This document shows positions 9,429 to 17,070 of a stretch of DNA of 42,306 nucleotides, in pieces. Location: contig CAYMRB010000024.1 in NCBI GenBank assembly GCA_964392615.1, positions 1 through 42,306 of the forward strand, read 5' to 3'. Origin of the DNA: CAYMRB01 sp964392615. GTDB lineage: Bacteria > Planctomycetota > UBA8108. Position numbers and translations under genes: made by a program. How positions within the stretch are numbered: position 1 is the first letter of the stretch; each line of letters starts with the position of its first letter. A model generated the notes under the pieces. That model made no database searches and had not been told where the DNA came from. It saw nothing but the letters and a program-made list of their open reading frames with translations.

Positions 9429-11426
9429 TCACTCGGCGAACACCCACGGCCGCGCCTGTTTGATCCTGAGCGCTCCGGCCGCGGTGACCTTGTACTCGAT
9501 CTCCATGGCGAAGTCCGACGCCTCGCGGTCGATCGCATAGAGCTTCGCGAACTTGCCGTGGACCTTGGCCAGGCACTTCCGCAGCAGGTTCAGGTGCTCG
9601 GCCTGCAGGATCTGCTTCTCGCCCTGCACCCGGTTCGAGTACTGCATGACCTCGTGGCCATCCTCGGCCCACCACCCGAGCAGGATCTCCTCCGGGATCG
9701 ACCGCTGGTCCGGGTTCGTCACCATGTCCTCGCCGACCTGGGTGTTGAGGTAGTAGTTGCCGTGGGTCTGATACAGGACGTCAGCCGTCACGGCGACGCC
9801 GTTCGCCTTCTCGTTCTCGAAGTTCGGGTGGACGAGGACGCCCATCGCGGTCGTGAAGTGGTCGACGCGATAGAAGTCCCGCTCCTCGACCGCGCGGAGG
9901 TTCCACAGGCTGGCGTAGACCTCCTTGATCGACTTCGCCACGTGCCCCTCGTCGCCGCGATGCGTCACGGAGTCGTAGAGCCCGGCACCGCTGAACCCGG
10001 GGAGGTCCTCGTTGTTCGTGCTCGACCGACACCGGAGATGGGTCTTCGCAGGGAACGACCTCTGAAGCTTCGCGAGCGCGACCATCAGCGCATCGGGGAA
10101 GCTCCCGGCGAGGACGAGCTCTCGGAGACGCGCGAGCTCGGCGTCCTTCCTGCGCGGCTCCTTGCCGAGCGCCGGACTCGCCAGCATCGACCTGGCCTTC
10201 TCGTAGAGACCGTTGTGCTTCATGAACTCGTCGTAGAACCAGAACGGCACAGCGGCGCCATCCGGAAGCGTGTCCGCCGGCAGGCCGAAGCTACGCATCG
10301 CGGCGAGATTCGTCGCCTTGACGCCGAAGATCGGCGAGTCGCCGAAGGCGATCTCGTCGAGCCGTCGGATCTCGGTGACGGTCAGGTCCCGTTTCGGCTT
10401 CTGCGCCTGCTTCGGCCGCAGCTCGGCGAAGTGCGCGTCGACCTCCGCAGTGGTCGCCTCGCGGAGCTGGAACCCGTCCGCAGCGACCTCGTAGCGCACA
10501 TAGCGACCGATCAACGGCTTGACGACACTGTTCTCGGCGGGCTTGCGGATGAACGCGTTGGGGGCGCTGTCCTGGATCGCGCGCAGATTGACGTGCGACA
10601 GCGGCGTCTGCCGCACCGCGGTGATGATACCCGCCACGCGCGGCAGCTCGTTCGGGAGAGTCTCGTAGAGGACCACGTCCCGCGGCCCGGGTAGCTCGCC
10701 CAGGCTCATCACTCGCAGGCGCCCGAACGTCGCCGCTGGGTTCAGCGGGAGGTAGGCGAGGTCCTTCGACAGGTCTTCGTCGAAGTACACGGTGACCCCC
10801 GCCTTCTTGAACGCCTCGGCGTCCTGCGGGAAGCGCTGACGGCTGCGTTGCAGCGGGTGGTACACCAACCTTCCGCGCAGCACCGGAGCCTTCTCGAGCA
10901 AGATGTCCTGCGCGAACTTCAGCAGCTCGACCGAGAACGCGTCGTTCGGCTGGAAGTCGAAGAGGTACACGCCCGGCTCACCGCACGGTGCCCGCACGAG
11001 CGGGCGGTACGTCAGCGCGCCGCGCATCTGTCGGCCGCCGCTCGGATTGTCGTCCCGATCTCCACCGCGGAAGCCGCCCGGGCCACCGCCACGAAAACCC
11101 CGTCCGCCGCGGCCGCCGGGCCCGCCGCGAATGCCGACGGCTCGCATGAACATCGGATGACCCCGATGGGTCTTCGTGTTCATGAAGTACAGCCGCGCCC
11201 CATCGGCGCCGGCGCCCTCGAGCTGGAACTTCACGTGCTCGAGATCGTTCAGGTACGTGTCCATGCGGACCACGCCCTGATACGCGAGCTTCTTGAATGC
11301 CGCGCGGTCCGGAACCGTCGCGACGCCGTCGCGCGGATCGATCTCCTCCGGAGCGGGAGGGCCGTCTTGCGCCGGCGAGGCGCCGACCAGCAGTGTCAGA
11401 GAGAGGAGGATGATAAGTGTCTTCAT
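9429..11426 (-). CDS. exported PEP-synthase/glucan-water-dikinase-like protein
   Basis: 665 residues with a cleavable signal (MKTLIILLSLTLLVGASPAQ). Residues 40-260 form an uncharacterised N-terminal region interrupted by a Gly/Arg-rich stretch (about 100-132). A swivelling phosphohistidine-like domain carries 'TPLSHVNLRA' (His278). An ATP-grasp pyruvate/phosphate-dikinase N-terminal domain follows, with 'IFGVKATNLAAM' (about 366-377) and 'RCRSSTNNEDLPGFSGAGL' (from about 465), continuing to 'AMEIEYKVTAAGALRIKQARP' at the end. PEP synthase and PPDK have ATP-grasp first and a C-terminal PEP barrel; here the His domain comes first and no PEP barrel exists, as in plant glucan water dikinase, whose 'LSHVSVRA' and 'AGLYDS' signatures are nearly matched. 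Those enzymes phosphorylate glucans using ATP. An exported version is odd because ATP is scarce outside the cytoplasm. Substrate unknown. Confidence 0.75.
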   Translation of the reverse strand: MKTLIILLSLTLLVGASPAQDGPPAPEEIDPRDGVATVPDRAAFKKLAYQGVVRMDTYLNDLEHVKFQLEGAGADGARLYFMNTKTHRGHPMFMRAVGIRGGPGGRGGRGFRGGGPGGFRGGDRDDNPSGGRQMRGALTYRPLVRAPCGEPGVYLFDFQPNDAFSVELLKFAQDILLEKAPVLRGRLVYHPLQRSRQRFPQDAEAFKKAGVTVYFDEDLSKDLAYLPLNPAATFGRLRVMSLGELPGPRDVVLYETLPNELPRVAGIITAVRQTPLSHVNLRAIQDSAPNAFIRKPAENSVVKPLIGRYVRYEVAADGFQLREATTAEVDAHFAELRPKQAQKPKRDLTVTEIRRLDEIAFGDSPIFGVKATNLAAMRSFGLPADTLPDGAAVPFWFYDEFMKHNGLYEKARSMLASPALGKEPRRKDAELARLRELVLAGSFPDALMVALAKLQRSFPAKTHLRCRSSTNNEDLPGFSGAGLYDSVTHRGDEGHVAKSIKEVYASLWNLRAVEERDFYRVDHFTTAMGVLVHPNFENEKANGVAVTADVLYQTHGNYYLNTQVGEDMVTNPDQRSIPEEILLGWWAEDGHEVMQYSNRVQGEKQILQAEHLNLLRKCLAKVHGKFAKLYAIDREASDFAMEIEYKVTAAGALRIKQARPWVFAE

Positions 11427-11470
11427 GACTCTCTGGAGCGCTCCCGTTCCGTCTGCCCTACGACTTTTTC

Positions 11471-13864
11471 TCAGTTGCGATCGAACAGCCCGGAGTGACC
11501 GCCGGTCTCGACATCGCCCTCCTTGCGAATCATGATCCGGAGCCGTTTGCCACGGTGCCCCGAGAGGTCGACCGCAACGGAGCCCGCTGCGGCGGGGATC
11601 GCTCGGGCCAACGTCGCAAGATCCCGCGCGGACGAGCTCGTCCCATTCATCTGCTGCAAGTGAACGGAAACGGTAGCTGCAGGGTCACGATCCCAGCTCC
11701 CGTCGAGCTCCCAGCGGACCTCGCTGGTCTCTCCGTGCTCTGTCAACTCGACTTCCCGGATGAAGCAGATGTTCGTCAAATGGATTCGGTGCCGCGGCAG
11801 CGCCCACCGCGCCGGATCGTCGACGCGTCCCTGGATGTTGTACCGCTGATCGCCGCCGCAGTTGTTGTTCACCGCCAGCTTCTCGTCGTACTCGAACTCC
11901 CGATACAGCGGACGGAACATCCCGGAGCCGACGTTGAACACGATGCGGCGTTCCTTCATGTGTCCGGCAGCCGCTCGGTTCATGTATCGCCACTGAGGCT
12001 GAAGCGGCGGGGGAGGGTCGAAGTCGTTGAGGTCGGGTCGACTGGGTGTGGCATCGAAGCAGATCCAGCCGTAGTCATCCCCGAGCCACACCTGCGTGTA
12101 TCGGTGCCCGTTCGTGCACGGCGCGCGCTCTCCCCGATCGAGAATGCCGTTGCCGTTTTCGTCCCAGAGCGCCGCCCCCTGCTCCGTACCGGTCCCGAGC
12201 CAGCGCGCGGGAATGCCCAGGTGCCGCATCGCGCCGGTCATCATCACGCTCGTGCCCGAACAGGCGATGATCTGCGACCTGTCGTATGGCCGGCCGGAGA
12301 GCTCGATCTTCAGGTTGCCGGGGTTCGCGTCGTAGTGCTTGCGATCGTAGTCGACCGTCGCCGGTCTCCGCTTGGCCCGGACCGGATAGTAGTAGCTGTC
12401 CTGGATGTACTCGAGGGCGTTTCTCGCCGCCCAGTACGGATTCTCGAGGTCGGCTGCGACGCCGTACTTCCTCTCGATGTGGGCTTTGACGCGATCGAAG
12501 AAGGAGCTGTAGGTCCGCTCGTCGCCGAGGTTGTAGAGGTCCGGATCGTCGTGCAGGTAGTCAGTGCCCGTCAGCCCTTGCGTCGCTCGTCGGGCTCGGT
12601 GCGGATACACGTACTTCCGGAAGGGCTGCGTCCAGAGATCGATCTCGTACTGCGATGAGTACTCGCGAGACGGTGCATCGGCGTACTCGACCGTGATCAT
12701 GTGCTGGCGGCTCGAGACGTCGCCGCCTGGATCGTGAGTGAAGCACTTGACGGTGGCGTTCTCGGCGCCTGAACTGTCGACGGCCTTCTCCGTCTCGGGC
12801 CAGGTTCCTTGCTGGCCGATCTGGTCGTTCGCGTACGGCCGCGAGAAGTGGTGGTAGACCTTCCCCGGACTGGCGCAAGCTGCCTCGGGCCGGGTCGTGA
12901 TCGTCATGGTGAGATGGCGGAGGATGCGCGGGCCCTCCGCCGCCCGGTCGAGGTGGCGCGCCACGTTCACGCGATGCACGCGATCCGGCTTTCCGGGCAC
13001 CGGCTCCGAGACCCATAGAGCGCCTGCGCCGTAGCTCAGATCCCAGTGGGCACTGGCGGGAGCTCCTCTCGAAGCGCCGGTGAACTCCGGCGTCCGAGGG
13101 CGATCGAAGAAGAAGAGGCCCCGTCCCGTGACGGCCTCCGCGCAGTAGATGTGGTCATGGCCGACCGTACCCCACAGGTAGCGGGCGCCGTCCAGCTCCA
13201 TCCCCCCCAGGCCTCGGGAAGGCAGGTGACCGGAGTCGGGCATGTGGCGGACGAGCTCGACCGTGTCGTTCCGCGGTGGATTCCACCGCAGCCGGATGAT
13301 CCCCCGACTCACTCGATCGTCGTGGCCCCGGTAGCCCGTCGTGTCGAAGCAGACCAGAATGTCGCCGCGATCCTGCGCGACGCCGAGGACCTCGCGATCT
13401 CCGATTCGGAACGGATAGAGCGAGAGATCGACCGTGGCGGTCGCGCCCTCCTCGATCGAGTGACGCCATAGCTGCGACGTCACTCCGGCCGGCGAGGCTG
13501 CCCAGTTCAAGAAGTAGAGAACGCTCCGACCGTTCTCGAGGGCGTGCGTCAGCCCGCGCGGATTCGCCGGGCGAGTTCCGGTCGCGTCCGCAGGCAGAGC
13601 GTGAGACCGAAGCGCGCGCAGCTCGTCGCCGTTCGGTGCCGACCGCACCTCGTACTCGTGGATCGCTCGATCGAGGACGAACAAGCGCGGAGACGCCGCG
13701 GACGACTCGTCGTACGCCAGCCCCCGGACCTCGGTGTTGTCGCTCGCCAGAGTGTAGACGTGCTCAACGGTACCGATCGGTGTCGGCGTCGTCCCGTCCG
13801 CATGGATGATCGCGCTCGAGAGGATCGAGAGAAGAACTGCCAGAGGCCCGTAAAGCGACGTCAT
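11471..13864 (-). CDS. exported propeller plus transglutaminase-like protein
   Basis: 797 residues. Signal peptide (about 1-22, ending SAIIHADG), a propeller-like N-terminal half (about 30-300, 'SRLFVLDRAIHEYEV'-type blades, 'GLGGMELDGARYLWG', 'GAGALWVSEPVPG'), then a transglutaminase-like core (about 440-650): Cys535 in 'ACSGTSVMMTGAMRHLGIPA', His587 in 'NGHRYTQVWLGDDYGWICF' and Asp604 in 'FDATPS' supply the expected triad. Between Cys and His lies an EF-hand-like loop 'DENGNGILDRGE' (568-579). A beta-rich C-terminus follows. The frame stays open to 15613, but upstream of 13864 it only shadows the GH172 gene; the ATG at 13864 overlaps that gene's TGA (ATGA), implying translational coupling. 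Transglutaminase-like folds act as proteases, amidases or crosslinkers; the actual reaction here is unknown. Confidence 0.82.
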   Translation of the reverse strand: MTSLYGPLAVLLSILSSAIIHADGTTPTPIGTVEHVYTLASDNTEVRGLAYDESSAASPRLFVLDRAIHEYEVRSAPNGDELRALRSHALPADATGTRPANPRGLTHALENGRSVLYFLNWAASPAGVTSQLWRHSIEEGATATVDLSLYPFRIGDREVLGVAQDRGDILVCFDTTGYRGHDDRVSRGIIRLRWNPPRNDTVELVRHMPDSGHLPSRGLGGMELDGARYLWGTVGHDHIYCAEAVTGRGLFFFDRPRTPEFTGASRGAPASAHWDLSYGAGALWVSEPVPGKPDRVHRVNVARHLDRAAEGPRILRHLTMTITTRPEAACASPGKVYHHFSRPYANDQIGQQGTWPETEKAVDSSGAENATVKCFTHDPGGDVSSRQHMITVEYADAPSREYSSQYEIDLWTQPFRKYVYPHRARRATQGLTGTDYLHDDPDLYNLGDERTYSSFFDRVKAHIERKYGVAADLENPYWAARNALEYIQDSYYYPVRAKRRPATVDYDRKHYDANPGNLKIELSGRPYDRSQIIACSGTSVMMTGAMRHLGIPARWLGTGTEQGAALWDENGNGILDRGERAPCTNGHRYTQVWLGDDYGWICFDATPSRPDLNDFDPPPPLQPQWRYMNRAAAGHMKERRIVFNVGSGMFRPLYREFEYDEKLAVNNNCGGDQRYNIQGRVDDPARWALPRHRIHLTNICFIREVELTEHGETSEVRWELDGSWDRDPAATVSVHLQQMNGTSSSARDLATLARAIPAAAGSVAVDLSGHRGKRLRIMIRKEGDVETGGHSGLFDRN

Positions 13865-15519
13865 CGCCCCGCTCGCTCCTTCTCCTGCTCCATCATGCGC
13901 TCGATCCAGGCGTCCATGTTCTCGAACGGTATCTTCCGGACCGACAGGACGTCGGCCGAGAGGTTGTACCCCCGCTTGCCCGTGACGACGTCGAAGGAGG
14001 AGGGATTCGCCCCGACGCAGATCAGGCGCAGTCGGTGCACGCCGGGTTCGAAGTCGAAGATGCCGATCTTCCTCTCCCGTCGCTGACCGTAGATGTAGTC
14101 CTCGTGCTCGTCCTTCCTGTACACGTTGTAGAAGTCGAGCGTCTTGTTGATCCGCTCCGGGGGCAGCTGGCTCACCAGGCTGACCCGATAGCCACCGGCG
14201 ATCTGCGACACGCCCGCCTCGTGGACCTCCTTGCCGTCGACCAGAACCTTCCATATGCCGTTGTCGTCCCGCAGGTGCTGAAACAGGGACATCGAGTACT
14301 TGCCGGCACTCTTGACCTCGAAGGGAATCTCGATCCATGCGCCGGCGCGGTCGTTCTTGGCTCGAAACCAGGGCTTCGTGTAGGTGGCGCGATTGTAGGG
14401 GTTGACCTCCAGCTCGACGCCAGTGGAGTGGGTGACGCGCTCGACGGCTCGAGGCAGATGGAGCACGATTTCCGGCTGCACCCGATCCCGATACGGCGGG
14501 AACTCGCACCAGGGCGTCGCGATCGTGTCCTGGTACCAGTAGGAGACGGAGGACCAGTAGTCGGGACGCGACCCCGACTCCGAAACGACCGCGCCCTTCG
14601 AGTCCATCACGAAGCCGCGGCGCTCGATCTCGAAACGCAGCGACTTCGTGAACAGGATCGGATCCGCGATGTGCCAGCGGTACGCGGACACCCGAGCATC
14701 CGGAGCTCGGGGTTCGAAGATCGTACAGCCCGTATACAGGCTCGAATGCACGCGCATGTTCCAGGCTTCGTTGATGTAGTCCTCCGTGCCGGTGCCCTGC
14801 AGGGAGGGTGTCTTCTCGCCGTCGATGTAGAACGAGTCGTCTCCCTCTCCGAACCAGTGGCCGATGCCGTTCAGCGACGACAGCACGGTGCCCACGTAGT
14901 GACCTCGCCCCTTGCCGACGAAGACGGTGTAGGGCTTGCCCATCTCCGGCGGATACTCCTGGTGGTAGCGCGCGTGAAAGTACATCGTCGGAACGGACTC
15001 GCGGTCGTACCGGGTCCAATCGATCTGGAAGTAGCACGAGGCCCGCGCCTTGTCCGACTCGTTCGTGATCGTAACTCTCGCCTCCTTGCGGAACGGCATC
15101 TGCCAGTAGCAGTTGTAGCCTCGCCCGTAGGAGCTCACCTTGACGGGCAGAGAGTTCACGTTCGCCCGCATGCCGTTGCCCACCCCGAAGAAGTCGCCGA
15201 AGGGGACTTCCACCGACGGCACCTTCGCGCCGTCCCAGAAGATTCGCAGCACCAGCGCGCGCGGGTAGCGGATGTCCAGCGAGTTCGGAGTGAACCACAT
15301 GTGCGTGATCTTGCCCGGCCCCTCGAGGAGCGCGATCGTCTTGCACTCCCCGATGCCGAACTTCTCCGAGTCCGCGTTGTCGATGGGGTTTCCGCTCGAG
15401 GCCCGCATCGAACGTCCCTGAAGAGGCTTCGTGAGCGACTCGAGAGACTGGGAATGAGTTCGAGCGACGAAGACGAGAAGGACAAGCCCGCAGCTGCACG
15501 CTCCCACGACGTTCCGCAT
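13861..15519 (-). CDS. exported GH172 (DUF2961) glycoside hydrolase
   Basis: 552 residues. Signal peptide (about 1-24, 'GLVLLVFVARTHSQS') followed by a full DUF2961 domain: 'GPGKITHMWFTP', 'VPFGDFFGVG', 'YNCYWQMPFRKEARVTITNE', 'HWFGEGDDSFYIDG' (Glu225) and 'GTGTEDYINEAW' (Glu246), the two segments bearing the proposed catalytic glutamates of GH172. Known members act on fructofuranosyl or arabinofuranosyl linkages (difructose anhydride and D-arabinan). Residues beyond about 430 form an additional beta-rich domain. The ATG at 15519 has CAGGAGAG upstream and begins the signal peptide, preferred over a longer open frame. Overlaps the downstream transglutaminase-like gene by 4 bp. Divergent from the hydrolase at 15687 with about 167 bp between starts, which should contain both promoters. 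Confidence 0.88.
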   Translation of the reverse strand: MRNVVGACSCGLVLLVFVARTHSQSLESLTKPLQGRSMRASSGNPIDNADSEKFGIGECKTIALLEGPGKITHMWFTPNSLDIRYPRALVLRIFWDGAKVPSVEVPFGDFFGVGNGMRANVNSLPVKVSSYGRGYNCYWQMPFRKEARVTITNESDKARASCYFQIDWTRYDRESVPTMYFHARYHQEYPPEMGKPYTVFVGKGRGHYVGTVLSSLNGIGHWFGEGDDSFYIDGEKTPSLQGTGTEDYINEAWNMRVHSSLYTGCTIFEPRAPDARVSAYRWHIADPILFTKSLRFEIERRGFVMDSKGAVVSESGSRPDYWSSVSYWYQDTIATPWCEFPPYRDRVQPEIVLHLPRAVERVTHSTGVELEVNPYNRATYTKPWFRAKNDRAGAWIEIPFEVKSAGKYSMSLFQHLRDDNGIWKVLVDGKEVHEAGVSQIAGGYRVSLVSQLPPERINKTLDFYNVYRKDEHEDYIYGQRRERKIGIFDFEPGVHRLRLICVGANPSSFDVVTGKRGYNLSADVLSVRKIPFENMDAWIERMMEQEKERAGR

Positions 15520-15686
15520 GGTGTTCGCTCTCCTGAAGGTCGTACCTCGAAGATCCCGGTCGAGCCGTGTCGGTCGTGCGATCGCCACGGCGATGTGCTC
15601 CAATCAGGATCATACACGTCTCGAGACTGGCGCTGCGCCTGTTCTCGGCCCGCTTCGACTCGTTCTACTGACCGACTGGTGCACCG

Positions 15687-17021
15687 ATGAAGGCGACTTG
15701 TCTCTCCACGATCGTGGCGATCTCGTGTGCGTTCGGGCCTCTCTTCGCGCAACAGGACTCCGAGCAGCCGTTCGACTTCGAGGCGGCGACTCGAGACGTT
15801 CCGAAGCCCCGCGCGATCTGGCCGATCGTGCGCGAGCACAGAGTGCCCTTGCAGTGGCAGATTCGTGCGGACGAGGTCGTTCAGAGCGACACCGATCCCT
15901 CGAAGCGGCTGCGCAAGGTCACGGCTCACTTCAACAGTCAGAAGCTCGAGGGGAAGACGTGGGGCCACCCCTGCGTCGTGTTCCTGCCGGTAGACGACCA
16001 GCTGAATCGGTCCCCCGAGCGCCGCGGCAAGGTCGTCATCGTCGGCTGCCCCGGGGCTGGGTACTTCCCCGTACACGTCGACAAATACGGCGACCCGATC
16101 GCCACAAAGACGGGCTACCCGACGATGGTCCTGGCAAATCCCGGAATCTATCCCGACGGCTCGAATGTCGAGCACGACATGGGCGCGCTGACGCGTCTGC
16201 GGAGGAAGACCGGCGAAAACTACTACAACATGAACTGTCAGCTCGCCGTGGTGTACATCCAGGCCATGGACGCGTTCCAGGCCTTCCTCGGCCTGGATGA
16301 CTTGAAGGCGGTCGTCGGCGGGCACTCCAAGCGCGGTCGCAGCGCGACGGTCGCCGCCGCGATCGACTCACGCGTGGCGTCGGTCGTGGTCATGGGCAAC
16401 GAGGGCGTCTACTCGACAGACCGCGTGCAGTGGCACCTGTCCTTTCACCATGCGTTCTTCCAGGAGCAGGTCAAGGTGCCGGTGTTCTACCTCGGCGCGA
16501 CCAACGAGGACGGCTACAAGATGTTCAACGTAAACGTCCTGCAGGAGCGCCTCGAGCGGCCGATGACGATCGAGATGATTCCGAACTACTGCCACTCGAA
16601 CTTCAGCGAAATCCAGTTCATGGACTTCCTGATGTGGGTGGCGCACACGCACGACAGGCGACCGCTGACCCGGATCACCGACGTCACGCACACGCGCCTG
16701 GGCGATCGGACCGTCTTCCGGGCGAAGATCGAGAGCGAGGCGAAGATCCAGATCGTCAAGGCCTGGTACGTCTATGCGGACGATCCGGCGTGGCGCGACC
16801 TGATGTGGTACCACCTGCTGATGAAGAAGGTCGGCGACCACTACGAAGCGACACACTTCGGGAAGATACCGGACGCGTTCATGACCGAGGTCGGCGACAT
16901 CGCCCAAGGGATCCCGGGGTACGTGTCGTCGACGCCCCGCAAGCTGACGGACGCTCCTGTCATCCAGCGCGTCTCGCGGGGATCGCGACCGCGGCTGTGG
17001 GAGCCGCCGCCGAGGTCGTGA
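15687..17021 (+). CDS. exported alpha/beta hydrolase, PhoPQ-pathogenicity-related/acetyl-xylan-esterase-like
   Basis: 444 residues with a signal peptide (MKATCLSTIVAISCAFGPLFAQ). The alpha/beta hydrolase core shows the nucleophile elbow 'VVGGHSKRGRSATVAAAID' (G-H-S-K-R-G), which matches the G-x-S-K-R-G elbow of PhoPQ-activated pathogenicity-related (PqaA-like) proteins, and 'VPVFYLGATNEDGYKMFNV' plus 'IEMIPNYCHSNFSE', which may hold the acid and histidine. A C-terminal beta domain (about 330-430, 'GDRTVFRAKIESEAKIQIVKA') fits the same family. Substrate unknown; the setting suggests an ester in a glycan. No clear Shine-Dalgarno precedes the ATG; the start rests on the signal peptide. Convergent with the PQQ-like gene. 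Confidence 0.72.
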   Translation: MKATCLSTIVAISCAFGPLFAQQDSEQPFDFEAATRDVPKPRAIWPIVREHRVPLQWQIRADEVVQSDTDPSKRLRKVTAHFNSQKLEGKTWGHPCVVFLPVDDQLNRSPERRGKVVIVGCPGAGYFPVHVDKYGDPIATKTGYPTMVLANPGIYPDGSNVEHDMGALTRLRRKTGENYYNMNCQLAVVYIQAMDAFQAFLGLDDLKAVVGGHSKRGRSATVAAAIDSRVASVVVMGNEGVYSTDRVQWHLSFHHAFFQEQVKVPVFYLGATNEDGYKMFNVNVLQERLERPMTIEMIPNYCHSNFSEIQFMDFLMWVAHTHDRRPLTRITDVTHTRLGDRTVFRAKIESEAKIQIVKAWYVYADDPAWRDLMWYHLLMKKVGDHYEATHFGKIPDAFMTEVGDIAQGIPGYVSSTPRKLTDAPVIQRVSRGSRPRLWEPPPRS

Positions 17022-17026
17022 TCGTG

Positions 17027-17058
17027 ATCGGGCCCGTGCAGCTCGCGACGGGCCCGAT
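17027..17058. terminator. bidirectional hairpin between convergent genes
   Basis: Perfect 11-bp inverted repeat ATCGGGCCCGT (17027-17037) / ACGGGCCCGAT (17048-17058) with a 10-nt loop, placed in the 49-bp gap between the stops of two convergent genes. Strongly GC-paired; no T-tract, but position and symmetry fit a shared terminator. Confidence 0.7.
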
Positions 17059-17070
17059 GATCCGTCTCCC

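Noticed and set aside
11471..15613. A single open frame of 1380 codons on the minus strand
   Set aside because: Its first 583 codons overlap the GH172 gene in another frame and read as Arg/Gly/His-rich noise; recognisable protein starts only at the ATG at 13864.
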